Below, one piece after another: positions 36,593 to 43,815 of a stretch of DNA of 43,815 bases (its first letter is position 1; every line of letters begins with the position of its first letter). Origin of the DNA: Deltaproteobacteria bacterium (GTDB lineage Bacteria > Bdellovibrionota_C > UBA2361 > SZUA-149 > JADLFC01); assembly GCA_020845775.1 (NCBI GenBank), contig JADLFC010000167.1, forward strand, positions 1 through 43,815, written 5' to 3'. The position numbers were made by a program, and so were the translations under genes. Below the pieces are notes generated by a model. It saw only the letters and a list, made by a program, of their open reading frames with translations. It was not told where the DNA came from and did no database searches.

Positions 36593-36739
36593 GTTGTGAC
36601 CCCCTAGGCCTGACAATTTTGGCACACTATGCTACAAGAACAATCGAAAGGGCCATTTGAATAAAAAATTACGCCTAAACAATAATTCTTAGCACGTGGA
36701 CACATTCATAGGGAAAGCCTATTTTTCGGCGCACAAGAT

Positions 36740-36749
36740 TTGTCGACAA
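36740..36749. promoter_or_regulatory. Palindrome upstream of the RibBA-like/HD operon
   Basis: TTGTCGACAA is a perfect 10-bp palindrome 25 bp before the ATG of the RibBA-like gene. This position, between promoter and start, would suit a repressor site. No cognate regulator is in the window. A 10-bp palindrome can occur by chance. Confidence 0.3.
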
Positions 36750-36774
36750 TATTAGTGCATAAAAGGTTTTTTAG

Positions 36775-37929
36775 ATGCAAGAGAATACAGAAGTAAGTCG
36801 GGCCATAGAAGCACTAAAAGCGGGAAAGCTTATAGTCGCAATCGACGACGCCAGTAAGCATATTAGCGGATATTTAGTGCTAGCTGCTGAGAAAGTTCTC
36901 AGCAGGGACATATGCTTCATGGTCAATTTTGGTCGCGGAGTTATATCTGCTGCTATAACTGAGGAGCGATTAGCTGATTTAGGACTTCACATGATGACTC
37001 CCGCAAAGGCAAACTCGGCTCCAGACTTTTTTGTAAGCGTCGATGCTCGCAATAACGTCACAACTGGAATTAGCGCTTCCGATCGAGCAGCGACTTTACA
37101 AGCCCTAGCCACCACCGCTCACCCCAAGCTAGACTTAGTCATGCCTGGTCACATCTTTCCACTACGCGCAAACAATGGTGGAGTTTTAGTAAACAGTGGA
37201 ATTGCAGAGGCGAGCACAGATCTCCTAAAACTTGCTAATTTGGTTCCGGTTGCAGCTATTTGCCACTGCTTAAATAAGGATGGCGATTTTGCAAGCTACG
37301 AGGAACTACTTGAACTAGCTGATGTTAACGACCTCAGAACCGTTGGAATATCGGATATAATTAAACACAAACTCGCTACGGAAAACATTATCGAGAAAAT
37401 AGCCGACACTCGTATACCGTTAAAACAACACGGCACTTTTCGCGCAGTCGTCTTTCGCTCCAAGAGCGATGACAGTGAGCATCTTGCACTCATAAAAGGA
37501 GACATCGGCGAACTTGCTTCGGACGGAACGAGCCGAGCTGTGTTAGTCAGAGTTCAAGCTGAGCATAGGATTGGGGATCTTTTGGGAATTGACAATGCCA
37601 ACACTAGAGATTCAATTCACAGCGCGCTTAGCACTATTAGCGAGGCCGGATGCGGCGTATTGGTTTACATTCGGCATCCCAAGAAGGGAGTTTTGCAGGC
37701 ACAGGTGGAGGCACTTGCAAGAAAAAGCGCTTTTACGCCGACTAAGAGCCGCGAACTAAGAGAAACCGGGATAGGCTTTCAAATTCTCTCGGCACTTGGA
37801 ATCCGTCGCATTAAACTGCTTACCAATAGCAGTCAGGAGTTAGCGGGGATTAAGGCATTTTCCGTGGAGATCGTCGATAGGCTACCGCTAAAACCGCAAG
37901 AGTCTATTTCACAGGAGAAGGTTTGCTAG
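36775..37929 (+). CDS. RibBA-like two-domain protein, both active sites degenerate (pseudoenzyme)
   Basis: 384 aa with the layout of bifunctional RibBA: a DHBP synthase-like domain (about 1-200) and a GTP cyclohydrolase II-like domain (about 210-372). The fold motifs remain: AGKLIVAIDD, FGRGVIS, VTTGISASDRAAT, MPGHIFPLRANNGGVLV, then KGDI, VRVQAEHRIGDLL, GIGFQILSALGIRRIKLLTN and VEIVDRLPL. The catalytic parts do not. DDEDRENEGD of active enzymes is DDASKHISGY (residues 24-33), GHTEA is GIAEA and CExxN is CHCLN, so the metal ligands are lost. In the second domain SEC...RCDC is AEH...NANT, which loses all three zinc cysteines, and the QEGRxIG loop is HPKKGVL. It is probably a binding or regulatory protein, not a riboflavin enzyme. 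AAGG 8 nt before ATG 36775. It shares an operon with the HD gene. Confidence 0.88.
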   Translation: MQENTEVSRAIEALKAGKLIVAIDDASKHISGYLVLAAEKVLSRDICFMVNFGRGVISAAITEERLADLGLHMMTPAKANSAPDFFVSVDARNNVTTGISASDRAATLQALATTAHPKLDLVMPGHIFPLRANNGGVLVNSGIAEASTDLLKLANLVPVAAICHCLNKDGDFASYEELLELADVNDLRTVGISDIIKHKLATENIIEKIADTRIPLKQHGTFRAVVFRSKSDDSEHLALIKGDIGELASDGTSRAVLVRVQAEHRIGDLLGIDNANTRDSIHSALSTISEAGCGVLVYIRHPKKGVLQAQVEALARKSAFTPTKSRELRETGIGFQILSALGIRRIKLLTNSSQELAGIKAFSVEIVDRLPLKPQESISQEKVC

Positions 37930-37930
37930 A

Positions 37931-39334
37931 ATGGACGATGCCGCATGGCCAGATAATGTTCACGCTGCTGGCAAAGGCAACTCTTCGTCGACGGTTAGTT
38001 TTGCCGACGTTGCGCATCAAACCTTAATTTTCGATTCTGCCGACATTGTAGGAAATCTCGTTTTAAGATTAGTTGAAACGCGTTGGATGCAGCGTCTTCG
38101 CCACATACGGCAGACCGGTAACACGAATTTAGTGTACATGTATTCCGAACATTCGCGTTTCGGACACAGTTTAGGCGTTGCCTATCTCTCTATGTTGCTG
38201 ATGGATCGCTTGCTAAAAATCAGTCCCGAAATGGTTATGCCATATAGAGACGCCGTTGCATGTGCGGCCATACTCCACGATGTTGGACACGTAGCTCCAG
38301 GTTCTCACGTTGCAGCAAAATTGTGGGGCCGCGATACCGCTGACGATCACGAAGGCATTAGCGTTAGAGTTATTAAGGAGGATGCCGAAATTAGCAGGAT
38401 ATTAAAATCTGCGCGCAAGGAATTGCCAGATTTGGTCTCGCGAATATTGCTTGACGACAGCTCTCTACCGCCCTGGACTAAATCAATAATATCAGGGGCT
38501 GGCTGGAATGCCGATAGAGGAAATTGGACCATCGTCGACAGCGCAATGTGTAGCGTTAGCTATGGACGCTACAACGTGCTGGCATTAATTGACGCTTTTA
38601 GCTTGTCTCCAGATGGACATTTGGTCATTCAAGAAAATAGGCTAGACGCTCTCACTCACTTCTTCGTCGCTAGGGAATCAATGTACCGTCAGGTATATCA
38701 ACACAGAGTCCTTCAATCGGCGGATGCTTTAATGTTTAGCCTGATTAGGAGACTTCGCGATCTCGTAGTCGTCTCTACTAAACCATACTCAGGTAATCCT
38801 TCGCCGAGAAATGCTTTAGAAGACTTAGGCATTTTTTGCGATGACGTCATGTTTAGTGCCATAACTACTAACAATTACGCCCATCAGCTTCCGCTTGAAA
38901 CCATATTTAAAATGACTGAAGGTTGGTGGAGCTATCACACTGAAAGCTGGTGCGAATGCAAAGACCACATACTAAGAGACCTCGCTATTCGCTTGCGCGA
39001 TAGACAGCTTTTTAAAACCATTAGACTAGATTTGGATAAGTCTGCGCCATGCGCGCCTGGCGAGTGCAGCGAGCATCCATTGCTAGTCCGAGCCCGAGAA
39101 ATAGCTAGTAATCTTGGACTTGACCCAACGTATTACGTCCTTAGCATCCAGAGAGCCGACTCACATAAGGAGCCGAGCGAGCAAGCGCCACTAGTCATTC
39201 TCGACAACAACTCAATAGTTTCAGCCGCTCAAGTCGAGCCACTCATTAACCACTTGTGCACCAAGAGGGAAAACCCAAAAAGGTGGATGGCGGTACCAAA
39301 AATAGTTAAAGAAAAACTGGGACGAATCCGATAA
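37931..39334 (+). CDS. SAMHD1-like HD-domain phosphohydrolase
   Basis: 467 aa. The HD metal site is H79 (SRFGHSLGV), H116-D117 (AAILHDVGH) and D195 (NADRGNW), with HE at 140-141. The early WMQRLRHIRQTGNTNLVY matches the QRLrxIxQLG entry of SAMHD1/dGTPase-type enzymes, and the C-terminus (IVSAAQVEPLINHL, ending in a basic helix) matches the tail domain of that group. Such enzymes hydrolyse dNTPs to deoxynucleoside and triphosphate; here the substrate is only inferred. The D195 region reads NADRGNWTIVDS where the family has DxDRxDYxxRDS, so substrate specificity may differ. ATG 37931 is one base after the RibBA-like stop, so the two are almost certainly cotranslated. Confidence 0.88.
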   Translation: MDDAAWPDNVHAAGKGNSSSTVSFADVAHQTLIFDSADIVGNLVLRLVETRWMQRLRHIRQTGNTNLVYMYSEHSRFGHSLGVAYLSMLLMDRLLKISPEMVMPYRDAVACAAILHDVGHVAPGSHVAAKLWGRDTADDHEGISVRVIKEDAEISRILKSARKELPDLVSRILLDDSSLPPWTKSIISGAGWNADRGNWTIVDSAMCSVSYGRYNVLALIDAFSLSPDGHLVIQENRLDALTHFFVARESMYRQVYQHRVLQSADALMFSLIRRLRDLVVVSTKPYSGNPSPRNALEDLGIFCDDVMFSAITTNNYAHQLPLETIFKMTEGWWSYHTESWCECKDHILRDLAIRLRDRQLFKTIRLDLDKSAPCAPGECSEHPLLVRAREIASNLGLDPTYYVLSIQRADSHKEPSEQAPLVILDNNSIVSAAQVEPLINHLCTKRENPKRWMAVPKIVKEKLGRIR

Positions 39335-39360
39335 TTTCTACATGCTCACGCAGTAGAAAT
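39334..39360. other. Short hairpin after the HD gene
   Basis: ATTTCTAC (39334-39341) and GTAGAAAT (39353-39360) pair perfectly over 8 bp around an 11-nt loop, starting at the last base of the stop codon. It is not followed by a T-run, so it is a weak terminator candidate or an mRNA 3'-end structure. Confidence 0.35.
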
Positions 39361-39396
39361 CGCAATTGAATTATTCAGCGACAGGTCGACTCATTC

Positions 39397-39413
39397 TTAG
39401 ACAGCCTGTCTAA
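39397..39413. promoter_or_regulatory. 17-bp palindrome, TetR-operator-like
   Basis: TTAGACAG-C-CTGTCTAA is a perfect 8+1+8 dyad. TAGAC-n-GTCTA symmetry is typical of operators bound by some TetR/AcrR-family repressors. It lies in the 339-bp gap (39335-39673) between the HD gene and the 109-aa gene. No TetR gene is in the window. The rest of the gap shows no ORF. Confidence 0.45.
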
Positions 39414-39603
39414 CCCCTCTTACCTCCACGTTGTTTGAGTAGTAAGCCCACATATCAGAGAAAAACACCGCACATTTTGGCGACATTCTTAGTTCACATA
39501 AATTTTATAACTCCCCATATTAAAAGCAAGTTGTGTTTGGCCGCATATTTGCTGTAGGGTGTATTTGTTTCCCCACAAAGGCTATAGCCGTTACGTAAGA
39601 GGG

Positions 39604-39628
39604 AATGAGCACGCATTTGCTGCTCATT
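39604..39628 (+). other. Hairpin in the presumed 5' leader of the 109-aa gene
   Basis: AATGAGCA (39604-39611) and TGCTCATT (39621-39628) pair perfectly over 8 bp with a 9-nt loop, about 45 bp before the GTG start. It may be a leader structure; there is no adjacent T-run. Confidence 0.35.
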
Positions 39629-39673
39629 GCTGTGCAAAGCAATTGAACTAGCTATTTTTTAAGGAGAACCTCT

Positions 39674-40003
39674 GTGAAACATCTAGTGATCAAAAGACTA
39701 TTTGATTCTCTAAATGACCTTGAGCAAGCGATTGAGTCTGCGCGAGTTTCTCTGCGGGCTAAGCACGAACCGCCTGTTGAACTCCTTAGCAGAATTGACT
39801 CATATGAGGAAATTTTAAGAAAGCAGCGCACGTTGGGGAATGATCTTTGTAAGCATTTTACCTTGGAAAACTGGCAGGAAGTAAGTAGGCATGTTCAGCT
39901 AATTAATGGGCTTTCAGGCATGATTCGCGATGATGCTCGCGAGATACTATTTAACTTGCGGTCTCCCTCTGGCGAAAGGGAAAAGGAGCTCATGTTGTCG
40001 TAA
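39674..40003 (+). CDS. Hypothetical helical protein, 109 aa
   Basis: GTG 39674 is fixed by AAGGAG 8 nt upstream, one of the best ribosome sites in the window. The product is soluble, all-helical and hydrophilic: VIKRLFDSLNDLEQAIESAR, LLSRIDSYEEILRKQR, LENWQEVSRHVQLINGLSGM. The plan of two or three long helices with a lysine-rich middle recalls small type III or flagellar chaperones (FlgN/FliT size), but I see no diagnostic motif. It lies 6 bp upstream of gspK-like, so the two are probably cotranscribed. Confidence 0.6.
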   Translation: MKHLVIKRLFDSLNDLEQAIESARVSLRAKHEPPVELLSRIDSYEEILRKQRTLGNDLCKHFTLENWQEVSRHVQLINGLSGMIRDDAREILFNLRSPSGEREKELMLS

Positions 40004-40009
40004 TATAAA

Positions 40010-41134
40010 GTGGTAGTAATCGCTTTCCTAACTCGACTAATTGCAAAAAAAATCTCATTGCGGAGCAAAGATGAGTCGGGTCTCGCCCTGCTCATGACAG
40101 TATTTGTTCTTGCCCTTGCGAGCATATTGGTAATGGATTTTTCTTATCGAATGCGTTTCGATACTCGTACCTCACGCGCATATTGTGAATCAATTCAAGC
40201 GGAATACATCCTTAAATCCACCTTGAACTTTGCTCGCTTGCTGCTCGAATTACCGAAACTAGATGGCATTAACGAGGATTGGTTGGGCGAACCGTGGGCA
40301 TTGATAGGCTCCGCACCGACGTTACCTATCTCGGATTTTCAAGGAAATACGAGATTAATCATAGTCGACGAAGAGGGAAAAATTGACATCAATTCCATAG
40401 CCGACCCACCCACGCCAAATCCCAATCCACATGGCGGAAGTCTCGTAGAGGCAACAAACCCGCAGGCACAAGAAAAGGCGAACCCTCTGCAGGAGTCGAG
40501 TTTGTTTTGGAAAAACTCAGTTCGAGAAATATTTATTGCCGCTGGATTTCTTAGCGAAAGTTACGACCCCGAACAGTACCGAACTCCTGGGAATCTAGCT
40601 TATGAGGCTGGTCAACAGGTAGCGATAATTCACGACTGGATTGACCCAGACGATACCTCTTACAGCAACATTTCCTTTGATGGCGAGGGCATAGAATCGA
40701 GCTCCAATAGCGATATGTTTTTTGACCGGCCACTAAAAAGTCTAACAGAATTGCAACTCGTTCCAGGCATGACGGCAGAGCGAGTGCGAAGGATAGCTCC
40801 TTTTATACGCGTCTCCGATCAGCCAAGTGCTATTATTCGGCGAATTAATGTAAATACTGCACCTTATGAGGTGTTGATAGCCGTAGGCTTTTCAGAATCC
40901 CAAGCTGCTGAACTCGCTCAACAGCGCCTAAATCTGCCAATAACAAAAGACATCCTCTACCCACTGGTTCTTGGGGATCCACTCCTTGCCAAGCACACTA
41001 AAGTTACTAGCTCCGAATTCAGCGTAATTAGTCGCGTCGCAATGCCAAATGTGACTAAATGGCTTCATGCTATTGTAAGCGTTCACGGAACTCAGCAAAG
41101 AGGGACTCGGGTAAAATCTGTTAAGTACTATTGA
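40010..41134 (+). CDS. gspK: Type II secretion minor pseudopilin GspK
   Basis: A 374-aa inner-membrane pseudopilin that caps the type II secretion pseudopilus with GspI and GspJ. The prepilin-like N-terminus has Gly then LALLMTVFVLALASILVM, without Glu at +5, as expected for GspK. The large C-terminal part shows IHDWIDPDD and the helix-hairpin-helix-like NVNTAPYEVLIAVGFSESQAAELA, both standard in GspK. It is slightly longer than the family average. The GTG 40010 start lacks a close Shine-Dalgarno site and may rely on coupling with the 109-aa gene. No other gsp genes are in the window; the next gene is on the other strand, so gspK is the end of any cluster. Confidence 0.9.
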   Translation: MVVIAFLTRLIAKKISLRSKDESGLALLMTVFVLALASILVMDFSYRMRFDTRTSRAYCESIQAEYILKSTLNFARLLLELPKLDGINEDWLGEPWALIGSAPTLPISDFQGNTRLIIVDEEGKIDINSIADPPTPNPNPHGGSLVEATNPQAQEKANPLQESSLFWKNSVREIFIAAGFLSESYDPEQYRTPGNLAYEAGQQVAIIHDWIDPDDTSYSNISFDGEGIESSSNSDMFFDRPLKSLTELQLVPGMTAERVRRIAPFIRVSDQPSAIIRRINVNTAPYEVLIAVGFSESQAAELAQQRLNLPITKDILYPLVLGDPLLAKHTKVTSSEFSVISRVAMPNVTKWLHAIVSVHGTQQRGTRVKSVKYY

Positions 41135-41136
41135 GT

Positions 41137-42348
41137 TTAGAAAACGGGTTTTTGAGATTCGGCTCTCTCGAACAGATCTTCTTTGCTACTGCGAAATTTC
41201 TGGGCCAGATAGTCCGGCAGTTCATAAATCCACGGCGCATACGCCTCATTTAAAACTTTAGCCTCCTCGACATTTGACATTTTTAGTTCACGTTCAATCT
41301 TCTTACTATTGGAATCATCCCCGCTACCGATGGACGATGCCTCTTCTTGCTTCGCTTGCTCCTCCCTTTCTACCAAGCGAGACGCGCGTTCCATGTCGAA
41401 CTTGACTTCAATCGCGGCATAGTATTTTTCACTCTCCTTAGATTCATGAGTAGAAACTGCATAGGAAAGGCCATTTAAAAGCCTGTAGGTAGTTTTCATA
41501 TCAAACTCCACTGGCAGGGCACCATTGCCAACGGCATTTGTTCGTCTTGCCACATCGTTAAGCCTGAGATTTTCTAAACCTGAAACTACCTGTGAAATAG
41601 TAAGTGGTCGAACTCTAGCTCCCTCGACCACTGTTCCGCCTGGGACAAAGGATGTGTCGCTTGCGCCTTGAAACGCGGCATTTCGGATCAACTCAAATTC
41701 TACTAAAACTTCTCCATCGCTTTTAAGTCTCGCCTGCTCAACCGATTCAATCCTAGACGTAAGCACGTTAGCTAGACTCAAATCCAGCCAAAACAAGTTA
41801 GAAGAATTTATCGAAATTGCCTCATCTAAGAGATACACTGCATTCTCCCCAACTCGCCGAAGATACTGCCCATCAAATATTTTAGGTTTTTGGGGCGAAG
41901 AATTTGCGCGCTCGCGAAGAGATCCCACATGCAAACCGCCTAGCACACTATTCTCGACATCAAAAAATAACACCTTTCCAATACCACTCCCGTCCAACCT
42001 CTCGCCTACCCCTAGCTTCTCGTAATCCTTAGTCGAATTACTAACTACCTTTGAAACGCTTAGACTTAATAGATTCAAGACAAAGGCCTGGACTTTTGTG
42101 TTATCCGCGCGATAATTGGAGCGCGCCGGCAAAACCCATTGATTGTCGACTAGCAGCAATTCGGACTTACCACTGCCATCGGCTATTATAACCCTGGCAA
42201 TTTTTTCTGAAGGCACATCGCCAAATAGCATTCTATTCGACCCTTCCGAGGTAAGCGAAACATCGCGTTCTTCGGACGACCTCCAGAACAAGGATCCGAT
42301 GAGGAGCATTACAATTATTCCAAGCAATTTGAGGTTTCTTCTACTCAT
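41137..42348 (-). CDS. DUF4340-domain protein, exported or membrane-anchored
   Basis: 403 aa. One N-terminal anchor (about 8-23) precedes a periplasmic beta-rich region with the DUF4340 pattern: VIIADGSGKSELLLVDNQWVLP, NYRADNTKVQAFVLNLLSLSVSKVVS and later GGLHVGSL. An acidic, Lys/Glu-rich loop (about 330-360) follows, and the C-terminus WIYELPDYLAQKF is typical of the family. DUF4340 proteins often accompany GldG-like ABC-transporter genes; none is next to this copy. The 3' ends of this gene and gspK are 2 bp apart, convergent. The start is ATG 42348 with AGG close upstream. Confidence 0.88.
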   Translation of the reverse strand: MSRRNLKLLGIIVMLLIGSLFWRSSEERDVSLTSEGSNRMLFGDVPSEKIARVIIADGSGKSELLLVDNQWVLPARSNYRADNTKVQAFVLNLLSLSVSKVVSNSTKDYEKLGVGERLDGSGIGKVLFFDVENSVLGGLHVGSLRERANSSPQKPKIFDGQYLRRVGENAVYLLDEAISINSSNLFWLDLSLANVLTSRIESVEQARLKSDGEVLVEFELIRNAAFQGASDTSFVPGGTVVEGARVRPLTISQVVSGLENLRLNDVARRTNAVGNGALPVEFDMKTTYRLLNGLSYAVSTHESKESEKYYAAIEVKFDMERASRLVEREEQAKQEEASSIGSGDDSNSKKIERELKMSNVEEAKVLNEAYAPWIYELPDYLAQKFRSSKEDLFERAESQKPVF

Positions 42349-42506
42349 TTACCTAGTCAACTTCATGGGAAAAAGAATTTCTGCAAACTTCTATATATAT
42401 AGAGCGCAGACGATCGACAATTATCAAAAATATTTGTAGAATACCCCTCGGCTACATTAATATACCAAACCACTCATATATTAGCTTTCATAGAGGACTA
42501 AGGGAG

Positions 42507-43391
42507 ATGACGAGCACAGAAGGATTAAAACTTAAAGTCGGGCTAGCGGATATGCTTAAGGGCGGCGTCATAATGGATGTCGTTAATCCCGAACAGGCGA
42601 AAATTGCCGAAGATGCTGGGGCAGTTGCGGTTATGGCGTTGGAGCGCGTTCCAGCCGATATTCGCAAGGATGGTGGAGTAGCTCGCATGGCATCAATAGA
42701 TGTAATTGAAAAAATCATGTCTGCCGTTAGCATCCCTGTTATGGCTAAGGTAAGAATTGGTCACTTTGCCGAAGCGCAAATTCTTTGCGAACTTGGAGTT
42801 GATTTTATAGACGAGAGCGAAGTTCTAACACCGGCGGATGAAAAATATCACATTGATAAGTTTAAGTTTAACATTCCCTTTGTCTGTGGTGCCAGGGATT
42901 TGGGGGAGGCACTGCGACGCATAAGCGAAGGTGCTGCAATGATTCGAACGAAGGGAGAAGCTGGAACGGGAAATATAGTAGAAGCAGTTACTCACATGCG
43001 ATGCATTACATCACAGATGCGCCATTTGACTACGCTCTCCTCAGAGGAGATAGTTACAACTGCAAAGGAGCTTGGAGCCTGTGTCGAGCTAGTGCGCCTC
43101 GTCGCCGCTAAGGGCAAGTTGCCAGTTCCGAATTTTGCAGCAGGCGGAGTGGCAACCCCTGCCGATGCGGCTCTAATGGTGCAACTCGGTGCGGAAAGCG
43201 TTTTCGTGGGTTCTGGCATATTTAAATCAGAGGACGCTGCCAAAAGGGCCCAAGCTATAGTGAGGGCTGTAACGCACTTCGACGATCCTAAAATGCTGCT
43301 CGAGGTGTCGCGAGGGCTTAAAGCAGCGATGCCTGGAATTAATATAGAAAGTTTAACCGCCGAAGAACGTTTGGCTCGAAGGGGCTGGTAG
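42507..43391 (+). CDS. pdxS: Pyridoxal 5'-phosphate synthase lyase subunit
   Basis: Condenses ribose 5-phosphate, glyceraldehyde 3-phosphate and ammonia to PLP. It is 294 aa, full length. The (beta/alpha)8 barrel begins [20 protein letters not shown] and has [18 protein letters not shown], the catalytic Lys in [10 protein letters not shown] and the phosphate-binding [16 protein letters not shown]-like loop. The gene is followed 38 bp later by pdxT, which supplies ammonia from glutamine. The start is ATG 42507, preceded by AGGA and AGGGAG. The 158-bp upstream gap, with several AT-rich boxes, is the likely promoter site. Confidence 0.98.
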   Translation: MTSTEGLKLKVGLADMLKGGVIMDVVNPEQAKIAEDAGAVAVMALERVPADIRKDGGVARMASIDVIEKIMSAVSIPVMAKVRIGHFAEAQILCELGVDFIDESEVLTPADEKYHIDKFKFNIPFVCGARDLGEALRRISEGAAMIRTKGEAGTGNIVEAVTHMRCITSQMRHLTTLSSEEIVTTAKELGACVELVRLVAAKGKLPVPNFAAGGVATPADAALMVQLGAESVFVGSGIFKSEDAAKRAQAIVRAVTHFDDPKMLLEVSRGLKAAMPGINIESLTAEERLARRGW

Positions 43392-43429
43392 ATCAGTAGC
43401 TATGAACTAGCGATAGCTAATTGCGTAGA

Positions 43430-43815
43430 ATGCATAGGTCATCGGAAATAAAAATAGGCGTTTTAGCGCTTCAGGGCGATTTTCAAGCGCATCGCGACAA
43501 ATTGAGTAGTCTTGGAGTTTCGTCTATTGAAGTTAGAAAAGCTGAACAACTTTCTAATATTTCTGGCTTAATTTTACCCGGTGGCGAGTCGCCCGCGATG
43601 TTAAAGCTGATGGATGCCAAGTTTCGTCGCAGCATTAGAGATATTGCAAGCGACGGCCTAGCAGTACTAGCCACTTGTGCAGGAATTATCTTGCTAGCAA
43701 AGAACGTATTTTCTCCTCGGCAAGAATCTCTAAATGTGCTCGACATCGACGTTACTAGAAACGCCTATGGCAGACAAAAAGATTCCTTTATAGAGGAGCG
43801 TTTAGAGTGGACTAG
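43430..43815 (+). CDS. pdxT: Pyridoxal 5'-phosphate synthase glutaminase subunit (3' end beyond window)
   Basis: Glutamine amidotransferase partner of PdxS. About 128 residues are visible before the right edge. The start KIGVLALQGDFQAH is family-specific; LILPGGESPAM is the PGGES motif, and Cys in LATCAGIILLAK is the nucleophile. The His/Glu pair lies beyond the edge. The frame is open to the last base. The start is ATG 43430 (TTG 43421 is in frame upstream). It completes the pdxST operon. Confidence 0.95.
   Translation, partial: MHRSSEIKIGVLALQGDFQAHRDKLSSLGVSSIEVRKAEQLSNISGLILPGGESPAMLKLMDAKFRRSIRDIASDGLAVLATCAGIILLAKNVFSPRQESLNVLDIDVTRNAYGRQKDSFIEERLEWT

Noticed and set aside
36775-37929. 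Plain annotation as riboflavin biosynthesis enzyme RibBA
   Set aside because: The overall similarity is clear, but the catalytic and metal-binding residues of both domains are replaced.

Overview
The window looks like chromosomal DNA of a Gram-negative, moderately low-GC bacterium (GC judged by eye, not computed). Likely outer-membrane lipoproteins, a GspK-type minor pseudopilin, a periplasmic lytic transglycosylase, a CxxCH cytochrome lipoprotein and DsbA/TlpA-like thiol proteins support a diderm. A dCache chemoreceptor and a divergent flagellin-like protein suggest motility. An HU protein with a long Lys/Ala-rich tail, DUF4340 and a large metzincin/FG-GAP protein would fit a deltaproteobacterium in the broad sense; this placement is inference. 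I see no phage, IS element, CRISPR array or other clear sign of recent transfer. GTG and TTG starts are frequent, and Shine-Dalgarno sites decide several of them.

Layout. 1-2312 (-): chemoreceptor, cut by the left edge. 2783-3448 (+): lytic transglycosylase. 3490-7221 (-): giant secreted metzincin with about ten FG-GAP-like repeats. 7255-7306: strong terminator of a 99-aa gene. 7673-8151 (+): two small ORFs. 8134-10026 (-): hybrid histidine kinase. 10155-13254: a Wzx-like flippase and a GT-C glycosyltransferase, facing apart. 13273-16383 (-): guaB-guaA. 16435-19618 (-): flagellin-like protein and two unassigned envelope proteins. 19649-21022 (-): second metzincin, a lipoprotein. 21114-21770 (-): HU with a histone-H1-like tail. 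21996-25331: two divergent glycosyltransferases around nested palindromes. 25406-26200 (+): DsbA-like protein. 26160-31903 (-): five tightly packed genes (cytochrome c, gltX, uvrB, spmA-spmB fusion, RNHCP zinc-ribbon). 32458-32530: tRNA-Lys(UUU). 32564-36592: DedA, membrane and redox-like proteins. 36775-39334 (+): two-gene operon of a RibBA-like protein and a SAMHD1-like HD hydrolase. 39674-41134 (+): small helical protein and GspK. 41137-42348 (-): DUF4340. 42507-43815 (+): pdxS and the start of pdxT.

How genes work together. GuaB and GuaA make GMP from IMP. PdxS and PdxT form the DXP-independent PLP synthase. The flippase and three glycosyltransferases point to surface polysaccharide synthesis. 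The TlpA-like and cupredoxin-like genes overlap and probably act together in the periplasm.

The best candidate for something undescribed is 36775-39334. The first protein keeps the full two-domain RibBA architecture but has lost the catalytic and metal-binding residues of both the DHBP synthase and the GTP cyclohydrolase II domains. One base separates it from a SAMHD1-like HD protein whose H...HD...D metal site looks intact. A nucleotide- or flavin-sensing pseudoenzyme paired with a nucleotide triphosphohydrolase is a reasonable hypothesis; the sequence alone does not prove it.
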